NCBI RefSeq assembly: GCF_001676615.1 | Contig: NZ_LYXZ01000008.1 | Coordinates: 1 to 64,000, forward strand | DNA from: Labrys sp. WJW | GTDB taxonomy: Bacteria > Pseudomonadota > Alphaproteobacteria > Rhizobiales > Labraceae | DNA: 64,000 nt | Direction of reading: 5' to 3' | Part shown: positions 9,791 through 20,921 of the stretch, in pieces | Position numbering within the stretch: the first letter of the stretch is position 1 | Layout of the letters: each line of letters opens with the position of its first letter | The notes under the pieces: generated by a model | Told to the model about the DNA's origin: nothing | The model's input: the letters and a program-made list of their open reading frames with translations, nothing else | The model's database searches: none | Translations under genes and position numbers: made by a program

Positions 9791-9894
9791 CGAGAGCGTT
9801 TTGCGATTTGACGGAATCGCGTCGAATCGCAAAACGCATCGAACCAAAGATTTGGAGCAAATAAGCGTTCACGCCTGAACGCGTTTTGCTCTAG
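9791..9894. repeat. Dispersed palindromic repeat R1 (full copy)
   Basis: There are two adjacent hairpins. The first runs 9797-9838 (GCGTTTTGCGATTTGACGG ... TCGAATCGCAAAACGC). The second runs 9855-9894 (GAGCAAATAAGCGTTCA, loop CGCC, TGAACGCGTTTTGCTC). Similar paired hairpins occur at 41228-41428 (two in tandem), 42223-42307, 56685-56786 and, degenerate, at 27405-27472 and 3149-3186. All are intergenic. Confidence 0.85.
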
Positions 9895-9938
9895 CCCCCT
9901 CGATGTTCAGCACATATACGATCGAAGAGGCGCGCGAA

Positions 9939-11258
9939 ATGCAATCGCTTTCGAGCACTCCCCGGAGCCCCCATACAGTCCCCATGGTCTTTCAAGTTTC
10001 CGCCCCGATTCTCAGCCTTTCCGTTGCAGCCCTGACAGCGTTGACTTTGCTGATCCGGCCCTTCAAGTGGCCGGAGGCGGTCTGGGCCGTCCTCGCGGCG
10101 GCGTTGCTGACGGGTGCGGGCGCCATCCCCCTGCTGGACGCTTGGGCAGGCATCGCCAAGGGCCTGGACGTTTATCTGTTCTTGATCGGCATGATGCTGA
10201 TCGCCGAATTGGCACGACAGGAAGGCCTGTTCGATTGGTTGGCCCTGATAGCCACCAACCATGCGAAAGGCTCCCCGTTCAAGCTGTTCACCCTGACCTA
10301 TCTCGTCGGCATCCTGGTGACGGTCTTCATGTCGAACGATGCGACCGCCGTCGTCCTCACCCCCGCCGTTTATGCAGCCTGCCGAGCAGCCAGGGTCAAG
10401 GATTCTCTACCCTATCTCCTGATCTGCGCGTTTACCGCAAACGCGGCCAGTTTCGTGCTGCCGATCTCCAATCCTGCCAATCTGGTGATATTCAACGGCG
10501 GTCATATGCCTGCCCTCGTCGATTGGCTGTCGACCTTCGCACTCCCCTCCGCGCTTGCCATCGCAATCACCTTTGCCGCGCTTTTGTGGAATCAGCGCGC
10601 GGCGTTGGCAGCTGAAACACTGGCTGCTCGCGTGCCGGGCACAAGCCTTTCCCTTACCGGAAAGGTGGCGGGACTGGGGCTGACGGTCACGGCCATCGGC
10701 CTGATCACCGCCTCGGCGCTCCACGTCGACCTGGGCTGGCCCACTTTTGCCGGCGGGATTCTCACCCTGTCGATCGTATCGATCATCAAGCGCCAATTCC
10801 CATCGCAGGCGCTCGAAGACATTTCGTGGAGCGTCATTCCACTGGTGGCGGGCTTGTTCGTGGTGGTGGAAGCACTCGGGACGAGCGGCGTCCTCGCAAT
10901 GCTGGCCGAGTCCGTCAGCCGCCTGACGGCAATGTATCCCCAGCTCGGCGCGCCTGCCGCCGGCGTGCTCACCGCCATCGTCGCCAACCTCGTCAACAAC
11001 CTTCCAGCCGGGCTCGTGGCGGGAAACATCGTTCAGTCGATCCACGCATCGCCCGCTCTCTCCGGCTCGATCCTGATTGGAATCGACCTTGGCCCCAACC
11101 TGTCGATCACCGGATCACTGGCCACGATCCTCTGGCTGAACGCGTTGCGGCGCGAGGGCATAAAGGTTGGTTTCTGGCAGTTCCTCAAGATCGGGACCGT
11201 CGTGATGTTCCCTGCGCTCCTGGCCGCGATCGCCAGCCTCGCAATCCTGAATTCTTGA
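9939..11258 (+). CDS. arsB: ArsB/NhaD-superfamily anion permease (arsenite-efflux type)
   Basis: The protein is an integral membrane carrier of the ion-transporter superfamily with about 11-12 helices. It matches ArsB in length (439 residues from this start) and in two signatures: MSNDATAVVLTPAVYA near residue 130 and LVNNLPAGLVAGN near 350. Both are re-entrant substrate-pocket motifs of this family. ArsB expels arsenite or antimonite, alone or with an ArsA ATPase. No arsR, arsC or arsA lies next to it, so the substrate is inferred from family only. An in-frame ATG at 9903 exists, but only the one at 9939 has a ribosome site (GAAGAGG, spacing 8). It converges on the SpoU methyltransferase gene with a 14-base gap. 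Confidence 0.75.
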   Translation: MQSLSSTPRSPHTVPMVFQVSAPILSLSVAALTALTLLIRPFKWPEAVWAVLAAALLTGAGAIPLLDAWAGIAKGLDVYLFLIGMMLIAELARQEGLFDWLALIATNHAKGSPFKLFTLTYLVGILVTVFMSNDATAVVLTPAVYAACRAARVKDSLPYLLICAFTANAASFVLPISNPANLVIFNGGHMPALVDWLSTFALPSALAIAITFAALLWNQRAALAAETLAARVPGTSLSLTGKVAGLGLTVTAIGLITASALHVDLGWPTFAGGILTLSIVSIIKRQFPSQALEDISWSVIPLVAGLFVVVEALGTSGVLAMLAESVSRLTAMYPQLGAPAAGVLTAIVANLVNNLPAGLVAGNIVQSIHASPALSGSILIGIDLGPNLSITGSLATILWLNALRREGIKVGFWQFLKIGTVVMFPALLAAIASLAILNS

Positions 11259-11272
11259 ACCGCCCGGAAGCG

Positions 11273-12064
11273 TTACCGCGCCAGATGATGCAGCACGATG
11301 CCGCTCGTCGTGGCGACATTGAGGGAATCGAAGCCGCCTCTCATGTCGATGCGGATGGTCCGCAGCCGCCTCAGGATGCGTTCGGGCAGGCCAGGGCCTT
11401 CGGCACCGAACAAGACGGCCTGCCGGCCCACAGGCTCGATATCGGCGAGGCGCTCCTTGCCGGAGGGGCTGGTGGCCAGCACCTCGAAACCGGCGGCGAG
11501 CAAGGCGTCGCAGAGATCGCCGATATCTCCGCTTTGGGCAAAGGGCGTCATCAGGACCGCGCCGGCCGAAACCCTGATCGCCTTGCGGTAGAGCGGATCG
11601 CAGGAAGCACCGTCGATCAGCACGCCGTCGAGGCCGAAGGCGGCCGCGTTGCGAAAGATGCCGCCCATATTGTCATGATTGGCGATGGCCGACAGGCCGA
11701 CGAACAGGGCATGCGGCGGCGCATCGGCCAACAGCCTCTCCACCGCGAGGCCTTCGCCCCTCAGCCCCATCGCCAGGATGCCGCGATGCATGGGAAAGCC
11801 GGCAATCCCGTCCAGGACACCGCGTGAGGCACTGTAGACGGGGGTCCCGGCCGGCACCTTGGCGAGGAGGTCGGCGATCGGCTCGATCCTGTTCTCGGCG
11901 ATCAGGAGGGATTCGACGGCGAAACGCCCTGATAGCAGCGCCGTGCGCAGCACCACCTCCCCCTCGATGACGAAGCGCCCGCCTCGGCCCTTGAGGTCAC
12001 GCTCGCGGATGTCGCGATACGGCTCGATGCGTGGATCGAAGGGGTCATCGATGGGCAGAAGCAT
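11273..12064 (-). CDS. SpoU/TrmH-family RNA 2'-O-methyltransferase
   Basis: From the ATG at 12064 the protein is 263 residues: an N-terminal substrate-binding part (about 1-100, with GGRFVIEGEVVL) and a C-terminal SPOUT knot domain. The three SpoU motifs are visible: NHDNMGGIFRNAAAFG, VLFGAEGPGLP and SLNVATTSGIVLHH. Such enzymes methylate ribose in rRNA or tRNA with SAM; the target base is unknown. The reading frame remains open upstream to 12193, but that extension is encoded by the R2 palindrome (12099-12181) and is not likely protein. Confidence 0.88.
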   Translation of the reverse strand: MLLPIDDPFDPRIEPYRDIRERDLKGRGGRFVIEGEVVLRTALLSGRFAVESLLIAENRIEPIADLLAKVPAGTPVYSASRGVLDGIAGFPMHRGILAMGLRGEGLAVERLLADAPPHALFVGLSAIANHDNMGGIFRNAAAFGLDGVLIDGASCDPLYRKAIRVSAGAVLMTPFAQSGDIGDLCDALLAAGFEVLATSPSGKERLADIEPVGRQAVLFGAEGPGLPERILRRLRTIRIDMRGGFDSLNVATTSGIVLHHLAR

Positions 12065-12098
12065 GGAAATCTCAAATCGAGCCGAGGAAACATCGCGG

Positions 12099-12181
12099 CT
12101 GGGACCGCGGACGTCCCGTCCGCTCTTGGCACCATCACGCTCGCAGGAAAAACAGAGCGGACGGGACGTCCGCGGTCCCAG
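12099..12181. repeat. Dispersed palindromic repeat R2 (copy 1)
   Basis: Arms of 27 bases (12099-12125 and 12155-12181) are perfectly complementary. The left arm begins CTGGGACCGCGGACGTCCCG. The centre contains ACGCTCGCAGGAAAAAC. It sits between two divergent genes. Related elements lie at 43370-43476 and 51463-51542, all with GGACGTCC-like ends, a central GCTCG/AGCGAGC and a GAGCGG before the right arm. Confidence 0.85.
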
Positions 12182-12251
12182 CCATGGCGTCATAGTCGGA
12201 TAGGCGCATCCTGCTGATGAAAAGCAAGCCCGAATGTCCTACATAGCGGGC

Positions 12252-13085
12252 ATGACCACGCCCTTCCTGTTCGATCCTCAGGCGCTCGCCCTGCACCGCC
12301 GGCGTGCTGCGGCCGCTCCCGCCGACTTCCTGTTGCGCCACGTCGCCGAGGACATGGCCGACCGCCTCGCCGTGATACTGCGTCCGTTCGAGCGGGCAGC
12401 AGAGATCGGCCCGCTTTCGCCCGTGCTGGCGCAGGCGGTACGCCCTCGCCTCGCCGCAGACTGGCAGGAAGTCGCCATCGGCGACGAGGTGCTGCCTCTT
12501 CAGCCCGAAAGCATCGATCTTGCGCTGTCCGCCCTTGCCTTGCAGTTCGTCAACGACCTGCCGGGCATGCTGAGCCAGATCCGCCGCGCCCTCAGGCCGG
12601 ACGGATTGCTGCTGGCTGCCCTGATCGGCGGTTCCACGCTCACCGAGTTGCGAGCCGCCTTTTCCGAGGCCGAGCTGGAAATGGAAGGCGGCGTCTCGCC
12701 CCGCGTGGCGCCTTTCGCCGACGTGCGCGACATGGGCGGCTTGCTGCAGCGAGCCGGCTTCGCACTGCCCGTCACCGACAGCGATGTCCTCACCGTGCGC
12801 TACGACAATGCCTTTGCCCTGATGGCCGATCTCAGGGCGATGGGGGCCGCCAACATGCTGGTCCAGCGTCGCAAGGCCTTCACGCGCCGGGCGACGATGC
12901 TTCGCATGGCGCAGATCTATGGCGAGCGCTTCTCCGATCCGGACGGGCGCATCCGCGCCACCTTCGAGATCGTCTGGATCTCCGGCTGGGCGCCCCATGC
13001 CGGCCAGCAGAAGCCTCTGAAGCCGGGGTCGGCCAAGACCCGTCTCGCCGACGCCCTGGGCGTGAAGGAATACAGGCAGGAGTGA
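12252..13085 (+). CDS. SAM-dependent methyltransferase-fold protein (BioC/NDUFAF5-like)
   Basis: This is a 277-residue class I methyltransferase-fold protein. It opens with FLFDPQALALHRRRAAAA, the stretch typical of the alphaproteobacterial relatives of mitochondrial NDUFAF5 (a complex I assembly hydroxylase) and of BioC. The methyltransferase core follows at about 55-180 (LALSALALQFVNDLPGMLSQIRRAL), with a conserved late IYGERF...RIRATFEIVWISGWAPH segment. The glycine-rich motif I is poor (AEIGPLSP), a common feature of this subfamily. The exact function is inferred: complex I assembly is more likely than biotin synthesis, because no bio genes are near. An upstream in-frame ATG at 12234 is possible. 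Confidence 0.75.
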   Translation: MTTPFLFDPQALALHRRRAAAAPADFLLRHVAEDMADRLAVILRPFERAAEIGPLSPVLAQAVRPRLAADWQEVAIGDEVLPLQPESIDLALSALALQFVNDLPGMLSQIRRALRPDGLLLAALIGGSTLTELRAAFSEAELEMEGGVSPRVAPFADVRDMGGLLQRAGFALPVTDSDVLTVRYDNAFALMADLRAMGAANMLVQRRKAFTRRATMLRMAQIYGERFSDPDGRIRATFEIVWISGWAPHAGQQKPLKPGSAKTRLADALGVKEYRQE

Positions 13086-13167
13086 CGAGGCCTCGTCCCG
13101 GGGCGGTCGCGCAATCCCAGGCGCCCGGCCGCCATGTTCGGCAGCGCCCATGAAGAAGGGACATACC

Positions 13168-13737
13168 ATGCGATCGATCGTGGCCCTCATGGCCTTCCTG
13201 GCTGCCGCGGCACAGGCGCAGGCAGCCCCCTCGATGGCGCAGCACTTTGCCCGGTGCGAGCCTGAATTCTTCGAGGCTCTGCGCGATTATATCGCGCACA
13301 ATGGACCGGCAACCCGCGGCTCCGTGGTCACCAAAGCCGGCACATGGGACGAACTCGTTTTCGCCAAGCCGGTCCGGGCACATGGATTCGATATCAGGGC
13401 CTATCGGCAATTGCAGTCGACGCTGGGCTCCAAGCCCAGCTCCACGGCCTGGCAGTGGGGGCTGGTGATCGAGGCGAAACCTCGCGCGGTCGCCTATGCC
13501 ATCGATCCCTATCTGAGGAAGATTCGCGCCACCAGCGAAGGGCTCGGCCTGCGTGCCGAGGCCAATGGCTGGTCAGCCGGCCTCGGCGCCTACAAGGGGG
13601 GACGATGGCGACAGGTACGCGTCGCTCCCCTTGAAGACGGCAAGGCAACCCTGCTGAGCTGTTTCACCTTCAATGGGGATTATCCCGACTTTCCCGGCCT
13701 GCCCGACCCTGCGTCCCTGACTGCTTCCAGGAATTGA
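13168..13737 (+). CDS. Hypothetical secreted protein
   Basis: I do not recognise the family. From the ATG at 13168, which has AGAAGGG 8 bases upstream, the protein is 189 residues. Residues 1-19 are a classic signal peptide (RSIVALMAFLAAAAQAQA, cleavage after AQA). The mature part has two cysteines (in FARCEPEF and LLSCFTF) that could form a disulfide. It also has a region with alternating short strands (WQWGLVIEAKPRAVAYAIDP). It is probably periplasmic. It converges on mutT. Confidence 0.7.
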   Translation: MRSIVALMAFLAAAAQAQAAPSMAQHFARCEPEFFEALRDYIAHNGPATRGSVVTKAGTWDELVFAKPVRAHGFDIRAYRQLQSTLGSKPSSTAWQWGLVIEAKPRAVAYAIDPYLRKIRATSEGLGLRAEANGWSAGLGAYKGGRWRQVRVAPLEDGKATLLSCFTFNGDYPDFPGLPDPASLTASRN

Positions 13738-13752
13738 GCCTGCATTCCCTGC

Positions 13753-14166
13753 CTACCGCGCCGGGATCATGTCGATCAGCATCGGGATCAGCGGCTCGTC
13801 CGCAGGTGGCATCGGATAGTCGCGCAGCTTCCTGGGCAGCACCCATTTCACCGCCTGGCCCTCGCGCCCATGCGGCGTGCCCTTCCAGCGCCGGCAGATC
13901 CACAGCGGCATCAGCAGGGTGAAATCCTCATAGCTATGGCTGGCGAAGGTGAGCGGGGCCAGGCAGGGCTCCTCCACCTCAATGCCGAGTTCCTCGTGCA
14001 GTTCGCGGATGAGCGTCTCCTCGGGCCGCTCTCCGGGCTCGAGCTTGCCCCCCGGAAACTCCCACAGGCCGGCCAGGGCCTTGCCCTCGGGGCGCTGGGA
14101 GATCAGCACGCGCCCGTCGGCATCGACGAGGGCGCAGGCGGCGACGAGAAGCAGGCGTTTGGTCAC
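13753..14166 (-). CDS. mutT: MutT-type Nudix hydrolase (8-oxo-dGTP diphosphatase)
   Basis: MutT removes oxidised nucleotides such as 8-oxo-dGTP from the pool. The protein is 137 residues, the usual size, and contains a complete Nudix box near residues 39-62 (G-x5-E-x7-R-E-x2-E-E-x-G, read as GGKLEPGE...RELHEELG). The N-terminus [14 protein letters not shown] and the [10 protein letters not shown] stretch are typical of MutT. Its start overlaps the argJ stop by 4 bases (ATGA), so it is translationally coupled to argJ. Confidence 0.92.
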   Translation of the reverse strand: MTKRLLLVAACALVDADGRVLISQRPEGKALAGLWEFPGGKLEPGERPEETLIRELHEELGIEVEEPCLAPLTFASHSYEDFTLLMPLWICRRWKGTPHGREGQAVKWVLPRKLRDYPMPPADEPLIPMLIDMIPAR

Positions 14167-15401
14167 GAGCGGTAATCACCGTTGATGGCGACATATTCCT
14201 TGGTGAGGTCGCAGGTATAGACCCGGTCGCCTGCCTCGCCGAGGCCGATGTCGACGGCAATGGTGATCGCCTGCCCCTTCATGTAGGTGGAGACCGCTTC
14301 CTCGTCATAGGAAGGATCCCGCTCGCCATCGACGGCGACACGGATGTCGCCGAACCAGATGGCGAGCCGGTCACGGTCGGCTTCCTCTCCGGCCTTGCCG
14401 ACGGCCATCACCACGCGGCCCCAATTCGCATCTTCGCCGGCCACCGCCGTCTTGACCAGAGGCGAATTGGCGATCGATAGGCCGATGCGCCGGGCCGCCT
14501 GCTTGGAGGTGGCGCCGCGCACCTCGACCGTGACGAATTTGCGGGCGCCTTCGCCGTCCCGCGCCACCTGCTGGGCGAGATCGAGCAGCACGCCGTCGAG
14601 CGCCTTGGCAAAACCAGCCAGGCGCGGATCGGCGGCATCGGTCACCGGAGAGCCCCCTGCCTTGCCGGTGGCGAACAGCAGGAGCGTGTCGGAGGTGGAG
14701 GTGTCGCTATCGACGGTGACAGCGTTGAAGCTGTCGACGACGCCCCTGGAAAGCAGGCCCTGCAGCACATCCTTGGCGATCGGTGCATCGGTGAAGACGA
14801 AGGAGAGCATGGTCGCCATGTCGGGCGCGATCATGCCGGCTCCCTTGGCGATGCCGTTGATCGTCACCGTGATGCCGCCGAAATCGACGCTGGCGGTCGC
14901 CCCCTTGGGGAAGGTGTCGGTGGTCATGATGGCACGGCCGGCATCCTCGAAAGCGCCGGGAGAGACCCGGCCGGCGGTCTCGACCAGCACGCCCCGGAAC
15001 TTGCCGGCATCGAGCGGCTCGCCGATCACGCCGGTGGAAGCGAGATAAACCTCGCTCGGCCGGCAGCCGGCGGCCTCGGCTGCGAGTTCCGCCGTCAGGG
15101 CCACCGCCTCGGCGCCCTTCTTGCCGGTGAAGGCATTGGCATTGCCGGAATTGACCACCAGGGCCCGTGCGCTGCCGTCGGCGAGCGCCGCGCGGCACCA
15201 GTCGACCGGTGCTGAGGGGCATTTGGAGCGGGTGAACACGCCTGCCGCCTGCGTGCCCTCGTCCATCAGGACGAGCAACACGTCGGTGCGGCCCTTGTAG
15301 CGGATACCGGCTTCGGCCGTCGCCATCCGCACGCCGGCCACCGGCGGCAGATCGGGAAAGCGGGCGGGAGCGAGCGGGGACAGCGGCGCGGCCTTGGCCA
15401 T
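14163..15401 (-). CDS. argJ: Bifunctional ornithine acetyltransferase/N-acetylglutamate synthase ArgJ
   Basis: ArgJ transfers acetyl from N-acetylornithine to glutamate and can also make N-acetylglutamate from acetyl-CoA, running the cyclic arginine pathway. The protein is 412 residues. The self-cleavage site is visible as DMATML, with the nucleophilic threonine at residue 197, which becomes the N-terminus of the beta chain. Other family segments are [13 protein letters not shown] near 80, [15 protein letters not shown] near 325 and the terminal [15 protein letters not shown]. The mutT gene follows with a 4-base overlap. Confidence 0.96.
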   Translation of the reverse strand: MAKAAPLSPLAPARFPDLPPVAGVRMATAEAGIRYKGRTDVLLVLMDEGTQAAGVFTRSKCPSAPVDWCRAALADGSARALVVNSGNANAFTGKKGAEAVALTAELAAEAAGCRPSEVYLASTGVIGEPLDAGKFRGVLVETAGRVSPGAFEDAGRAIMTTDTFPKGATASVDFGGITVTINGIAKGAGMIAPDMATMLSFVFTDAPIAKDVLQGLLSRGVVDSFNAVTVDSDTSTSDTLLLFATGKAGGSPVTDAADPRLAGFAKALDGVLLDLAQQVARDGEGARKFVTVEVRGATSKQAARRIGLSIANSPLVKTAVAGEDANWGRVVMAVGKAGEEADRDRLAIWFGDIRVAVDGERDPSYDEEAVSTYMKGQAITIAVDIGLGEAGDRVYTCDLTKEYVAINGDYRS

Positions 15402-15475
15402 GGTATTCCTCGATAGGGTGTGCCGATCTCCTCAGTTCCATTGACCTATCGATGGAATGGGATCGGCACGGTCGG

Positions 15476-15505
15476 TGAAGAAAGTGCCGGTCCGAAGACC
15501 GGCAC
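15476..15505 (-). terminator. Intrinsic terminator after the PpiC isomerase gene
   Basis: Reading the minus strand, GTGCCGGTC, loop TTCG, GACCGGCAC, then CTTTCTTC. The 9-bp stem with a UUCG tetraloop lies a few bases after the stop at 15514. Confidence 0.85.
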
Positions 15506-15513
15506 ACCCGATC

Positions 15514-16509
15514 TTACTGGGCGGGAGCGGCCGGAGCCGGCGTGACAGGGGCCGGGGTGGCCGGGGCCTGATCATCGCCGCCGGGAAGCTGCATGCTTCC
15601 ATCCGCAGGATCGGCCGGCGCCGCCGGCGGCTGCACGATCTTGGCGGCGGCACGCAGCTTGGCGAAGACTTCCTGCTGCGTCTTCTGGGTCAGATAGTCC
15701 GAGATCTGCTGCTTGACGCGGTCGAGGGCCGGCGGAGCCTGCGGACGGCGCTCTTCAAGCTTGATGATGTGATAGCCGAACTGGCTCTTCACCGGCTGAG
15801 AGACTTCGCCAGGCTTCATGCCGAAGGCAGCCTCGGCGAATTCCTTGACCATGCGATCCTTGGTGAACCAGCCGAGGTCCCCACCCTGCTCGGCAGAGCC
15901 GGGATCCTTGGAAACTTCCTTGGCGACCTTGGCGAAATCCTCGCCCGCCTTCAACCGGGCCTCGACCTTCTTGGCGTCGTCCTCGCTCGCCACCAGGATG
16001 TGGCGGGCATGCACCTCGTCCTGGGCCGGGATCAGCTTGACCTGGTCGTCATAGGCCTTCTTGATGGCGTCCTCGGTCACGGCTTCCTTGACAGACTTGG
16101 CGACCAGGGCATCGATCAGGATGCGCTGGCGGTAGAAGGCGAGCTTCTTCTGCACCTCGGCTTCATCAAGCACCTTCTGCTGCTCGGCCGCATTGGCGGC
16201 CACGCGCAGATTGATGGCGGCGTTGATGATGATGTCCTGCCGCTTGGCCGGCGAAAGCTGGGGCGACAGGCTCGGCCCGATCTCCTGCTCCACGGCGTTG
16301 AGATCGTCCTGGGTGATGGGCTGTCCGTCCACGCTGATGGTCGGGGTCGCCTGCGATGCGGGCGCCGCAGGAGCGGGCTGGGCTGCCGGAGCCGGGGTAG
16401 CGGCAGGCTTCGCCGCGTCTTCAGCGTTGGAAGGCGCGGCAGCGAAGGCCAGGAAGGCAACGCTGGCGAGCAGGGTCGCGGCTGGACGCGCGCGGCGAAG
16501 TGACATCAT
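15514..16509 (-). CDS. Periplasmic parvulin-type peptidyl-prolyl isomerase (PpiC/SurA-like)
   Basis: It is predicted to catalyse proline isomerisation of exported proteins in the periplasm. From the ATG at 16509 (GAGGAA ribosome site, spacing about 8) the protein is 331 residues. Residues 1-30 are a signal peptide (ATLLASVAFLAFAAAPSNA). A Pro/Ala-rich linker follows, then a SurA_N-like helical region (about 55-140), and then the parvulin domain with VHARHILVASEDDAKKVEAR, GSAEQGGDLGWF and KSQFGYHIIKLEERR. The tail is again Pro/Ala-rich. It is divergent from secA, a neighbourhood that fits a role in export and folding. Confidence 0.9.
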   Translation of the reverse strand: MMSLRRARPAATLLASVAFLAFAAAPSNAEDAAKPAATPAPAAQPAPAAPASQATPTISVDGQPITQDDLNAVEQEIGPSLSPQLSPAKRQDIIINAAINLRVAANAAEQQKVLDEAEVQKKLAFYRQRILIDALVAKSVKEAVTEDAIKKAYDDQVKLIPAQDEVHARHILVASEDDAKKVEARLKAGEDFAKVAKEVSKDPGSAEQGGDLGWFTKDRMVKEFAEAAFGMKPGEVSQPVKSQFGYHIIKLEERRPQAPPALDRVKQQISDYLTQKTQQEVFAKLRAAAKIVQPPAAPADPADGSMQLPGGDDQAPATPAPVTPAPAAPAQ

Positions 16510-17158
16510 GGGCAGGTTCCTCGAGAGCGGGGGCGGACCCGGAAGCGATTGGGGCATCCGGACGGACGCTGTTTCGGCAACAGGCCCGCATTGCTCCTGA
16601 TCCCGGGACGAACGCCTACGCAGCGCTGATAGGACAGGAGAAAAGCAAGGTCAATGTCGCCGAATGGCCAGCGCTTCGCCCGCCTTTTAGGAAGGCCTGT
16701 CGTCAAAACTGTGACGAGGCCGGCGCTTTGCGACGAATGATCGAGCCATGGCGACGTGACGGCAAAAAATTACGGATTTTTCAGCCAAATGCCCCGGTCA
16801 ACCGGCGTGGTAGACCCTAAGGTCGATTGACACCCCAAACCCCAATACTTAAGTGAGTCCGGCCGGCAAGCCCTTCGAACCGGGGCGCCGGCATTACGGC
16901 CGTCGGTTCACACAATTTCAAAGGCAGCCTGATTCCCGCTGCATCGGAATGCCCCCAACTTGCCGTATCGGGAGCATGCCGCCATGCTGGTGCCATAGCG
17001 CACGGTGATTGGAAGCGGGTTGCCTCACATCGGACAGCGCCCGGGCGATGTCCGGTTTCCGTTCCCCGGCTTTCACGGCCGGGGTTGACACGATGACCGG
17101 AGCCCCTCTCCGGTCAGGTATCACGCCGCCGCGAGGCGCGAAGATTTGAAGGCCTTCT
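16510..17158. other. Intergenic region between the PpiC gene and secA
   Basis: In this 649-base divergent spacer I see no gene with a plausible start. It should carry both promoters; a TTGACA hexamer occurs at about 16827 in front of an AT-richer stretch (CAATACTTAAGT). The last 100 bases before secA fold into two consecutive hairpins, listed separately. Confidence 0.5.
17064..17116 (+). promoter_or_regulatory. Two consecutive hairpins in the secA leader
   Basis: CCCCGGC (17064-17070) pairs with GCCGGGG (17078-17084). Then TGACCGGAG (17094-17102) pairs perfectly with CTCCGGTCA (17108-17116) around a CCCCT loop. The second hairpin ends 42 bases before the secA ATG. There is no SecM-like upstream gene. 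They may be an mRNA leader structure; no function is shown. Confidence 0.4.
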
Positions 17159-19978
<2,820 letters not shown>

Positions 19979-20015
19979 GCGGGATTTAGCCTCTCATCCC
20001 GCTACCGCCACCCTA

Positions 20016-20036
20016 GGCACTTCCTCAGGAAGTGCC
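20016..20036 (+). terminator. Hairpin after secA, possible terminator
   Basis: A perfect 9-bp stem GGCACTTCC / GGAAGTGCC with loop TCA lies 38 bases after the secA stop. There is no T run, so termination here is probable rather than certain. Confidence 0.5.
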
Positions 20037-20069
20037 AGATCCCTCAAGGGAAGAAGGCCGATCAAGCAC

Positions 20070-20155
20070 CGTCATTGCGAGCGTAGCGAAGCAATCCAGG
20101 ACTCGTAGCCGCGGTGGCATGGTTCCTCGATTGCTTCGCTACGCTCGCAATGACG
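20070..20155. repeat. Dispersed palindromic repeat R3 (copy 1)
   Basis: CGTCATTGCGAGCGTAGCGA... at 20070 is the inverted match of ...TCGCTACGCTCGCAATGACG ending at 20155; the arms are about 27 bases. It sits between the converging secA and tfuA genes. A second copy is at 58770-58859. Elements beginning GTCATTGCGAGCG are known as small intergenic palindromes in many bacteria. Confidence 0.85.
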
Positions 20156-20183
20156 CGTGAGTCAAACATCTCGACCGCTGGTA

Positions 20184-20921
20184 TCAAACCTCGTTCGCCT
20201 CCGCCTCCAGCCTTTCCTCCACCCGCTGTCGCAGCACGGCGAAGAAGCCCGATTGCGACAGAGTGAAATTCGGCCTGGCGAACGGCTTGCCGGCATCGGC
20301 CCGCATGCGGGCGAGCAGCGCCAGGGCGTCTGCCTGCTTCTGGCTGACGGCGTGACGCTCCAGCACCGCTTCCACCGGGACGGCATCGGCAAGCCCGGAC
20401 AGGGCCACGACGTCCGGCCAGGTGCGTTCCTTGAAATGCATGCGCCGTGCTGCCGCCAGCAAGGCCTCGCAGTTCGCGGCCGGCAGCGCTCCGGCCTCGG
20501 CGACGGCCTCCAGCGTTGCCTCGACATCCACCAGGGCCAGACTGAGCGGCGCATAGCCGAACTCGGCCGGCGCATGCGCCACGCCGACATCGGCATCCGC
20601 CACCCGGCGCCCGCTCGCATAGTCCTCGAAGATCCGACCGACACCGATCATGCCGAAGGCGGCGCATTCGGCGCCGCGCAGCGCTCCCATCGAGGCGGCC
20701 CCATAGACCGGAATGCCTTCGCTAAGCGCGTAGAGGATCTCCTTGTGCCAGACCGAGGGGGCGTGATCGAAGACGCCGTCGATCAGGCCGATGGCTTCGG
20801 CCCCCGTCATCGCCGCCGCCAGCACATCGCCGCACCCCGCGGGCGGGCGCACCGCAAAACCCTGGAGCAAAGTCGGGTCGATGCCGTGAAGGCTGGGACC
20901 GGTGAAAAGGATAGTGGTCAT
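20184..20921 (-). CDS. tfuA: TfuA-like protein, YcaO partner (module A)
   Basis: This 245-residue protein has the TfuA core at about residues 44-92: IGLIDGVFDHAPSVWHKEIL, then GIPVYGAASMGALRGAE. TfuA was first seen beside the trifolitoxin genes of Rhizobium. With a YcaO enzyme it helps install backbone thioamides (thioviridamide-type peptides, methanogen McrA), possibly by delivering sulfide. Its start overlaps the upstream YcaO stop by 4 bases (ATGA), so the two are co-translated and probably act as a pair. It is the last gene of the module A operon. The rest of the protein (about 100-245) is helical, without motifs I recognise. Confidence 0.88.
   Translation of the reverse strand: MTTILFTGPSLHGIDPTLLQGFAVRPPAGCGDVLAAAMTGAEAIGLIDGVFDHAPSVWHKEILYALSEGIPVYGAASMGALRGAECAAFGMIGVGRIFEDYASGRRVADADVGVAHAPAEFGYAPLSLALVDVEATLEAVAEAGALPAANCEALLAAARRMHFKERTWPDVVALSGLADAVPVEAVLERHAVSQKQADALALLARMRADAGKPFARPNFTLSQSGFFAVLRQRVEERLEAEANEV

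Noticed and set aside
8424..9872. A second long minus-strand frame overlapping the MFS gene
   Set aside because: It reads as Arg/Pro-rich sequence without membrane helices; the other frame gives a full 12-helix transporter.
12065..12193. N-terminal extension of the SpoU methyltransferase
   Set aside because: The extra 43 codons are coded by the R2 palindrome; family homology begins at ATG 12064.
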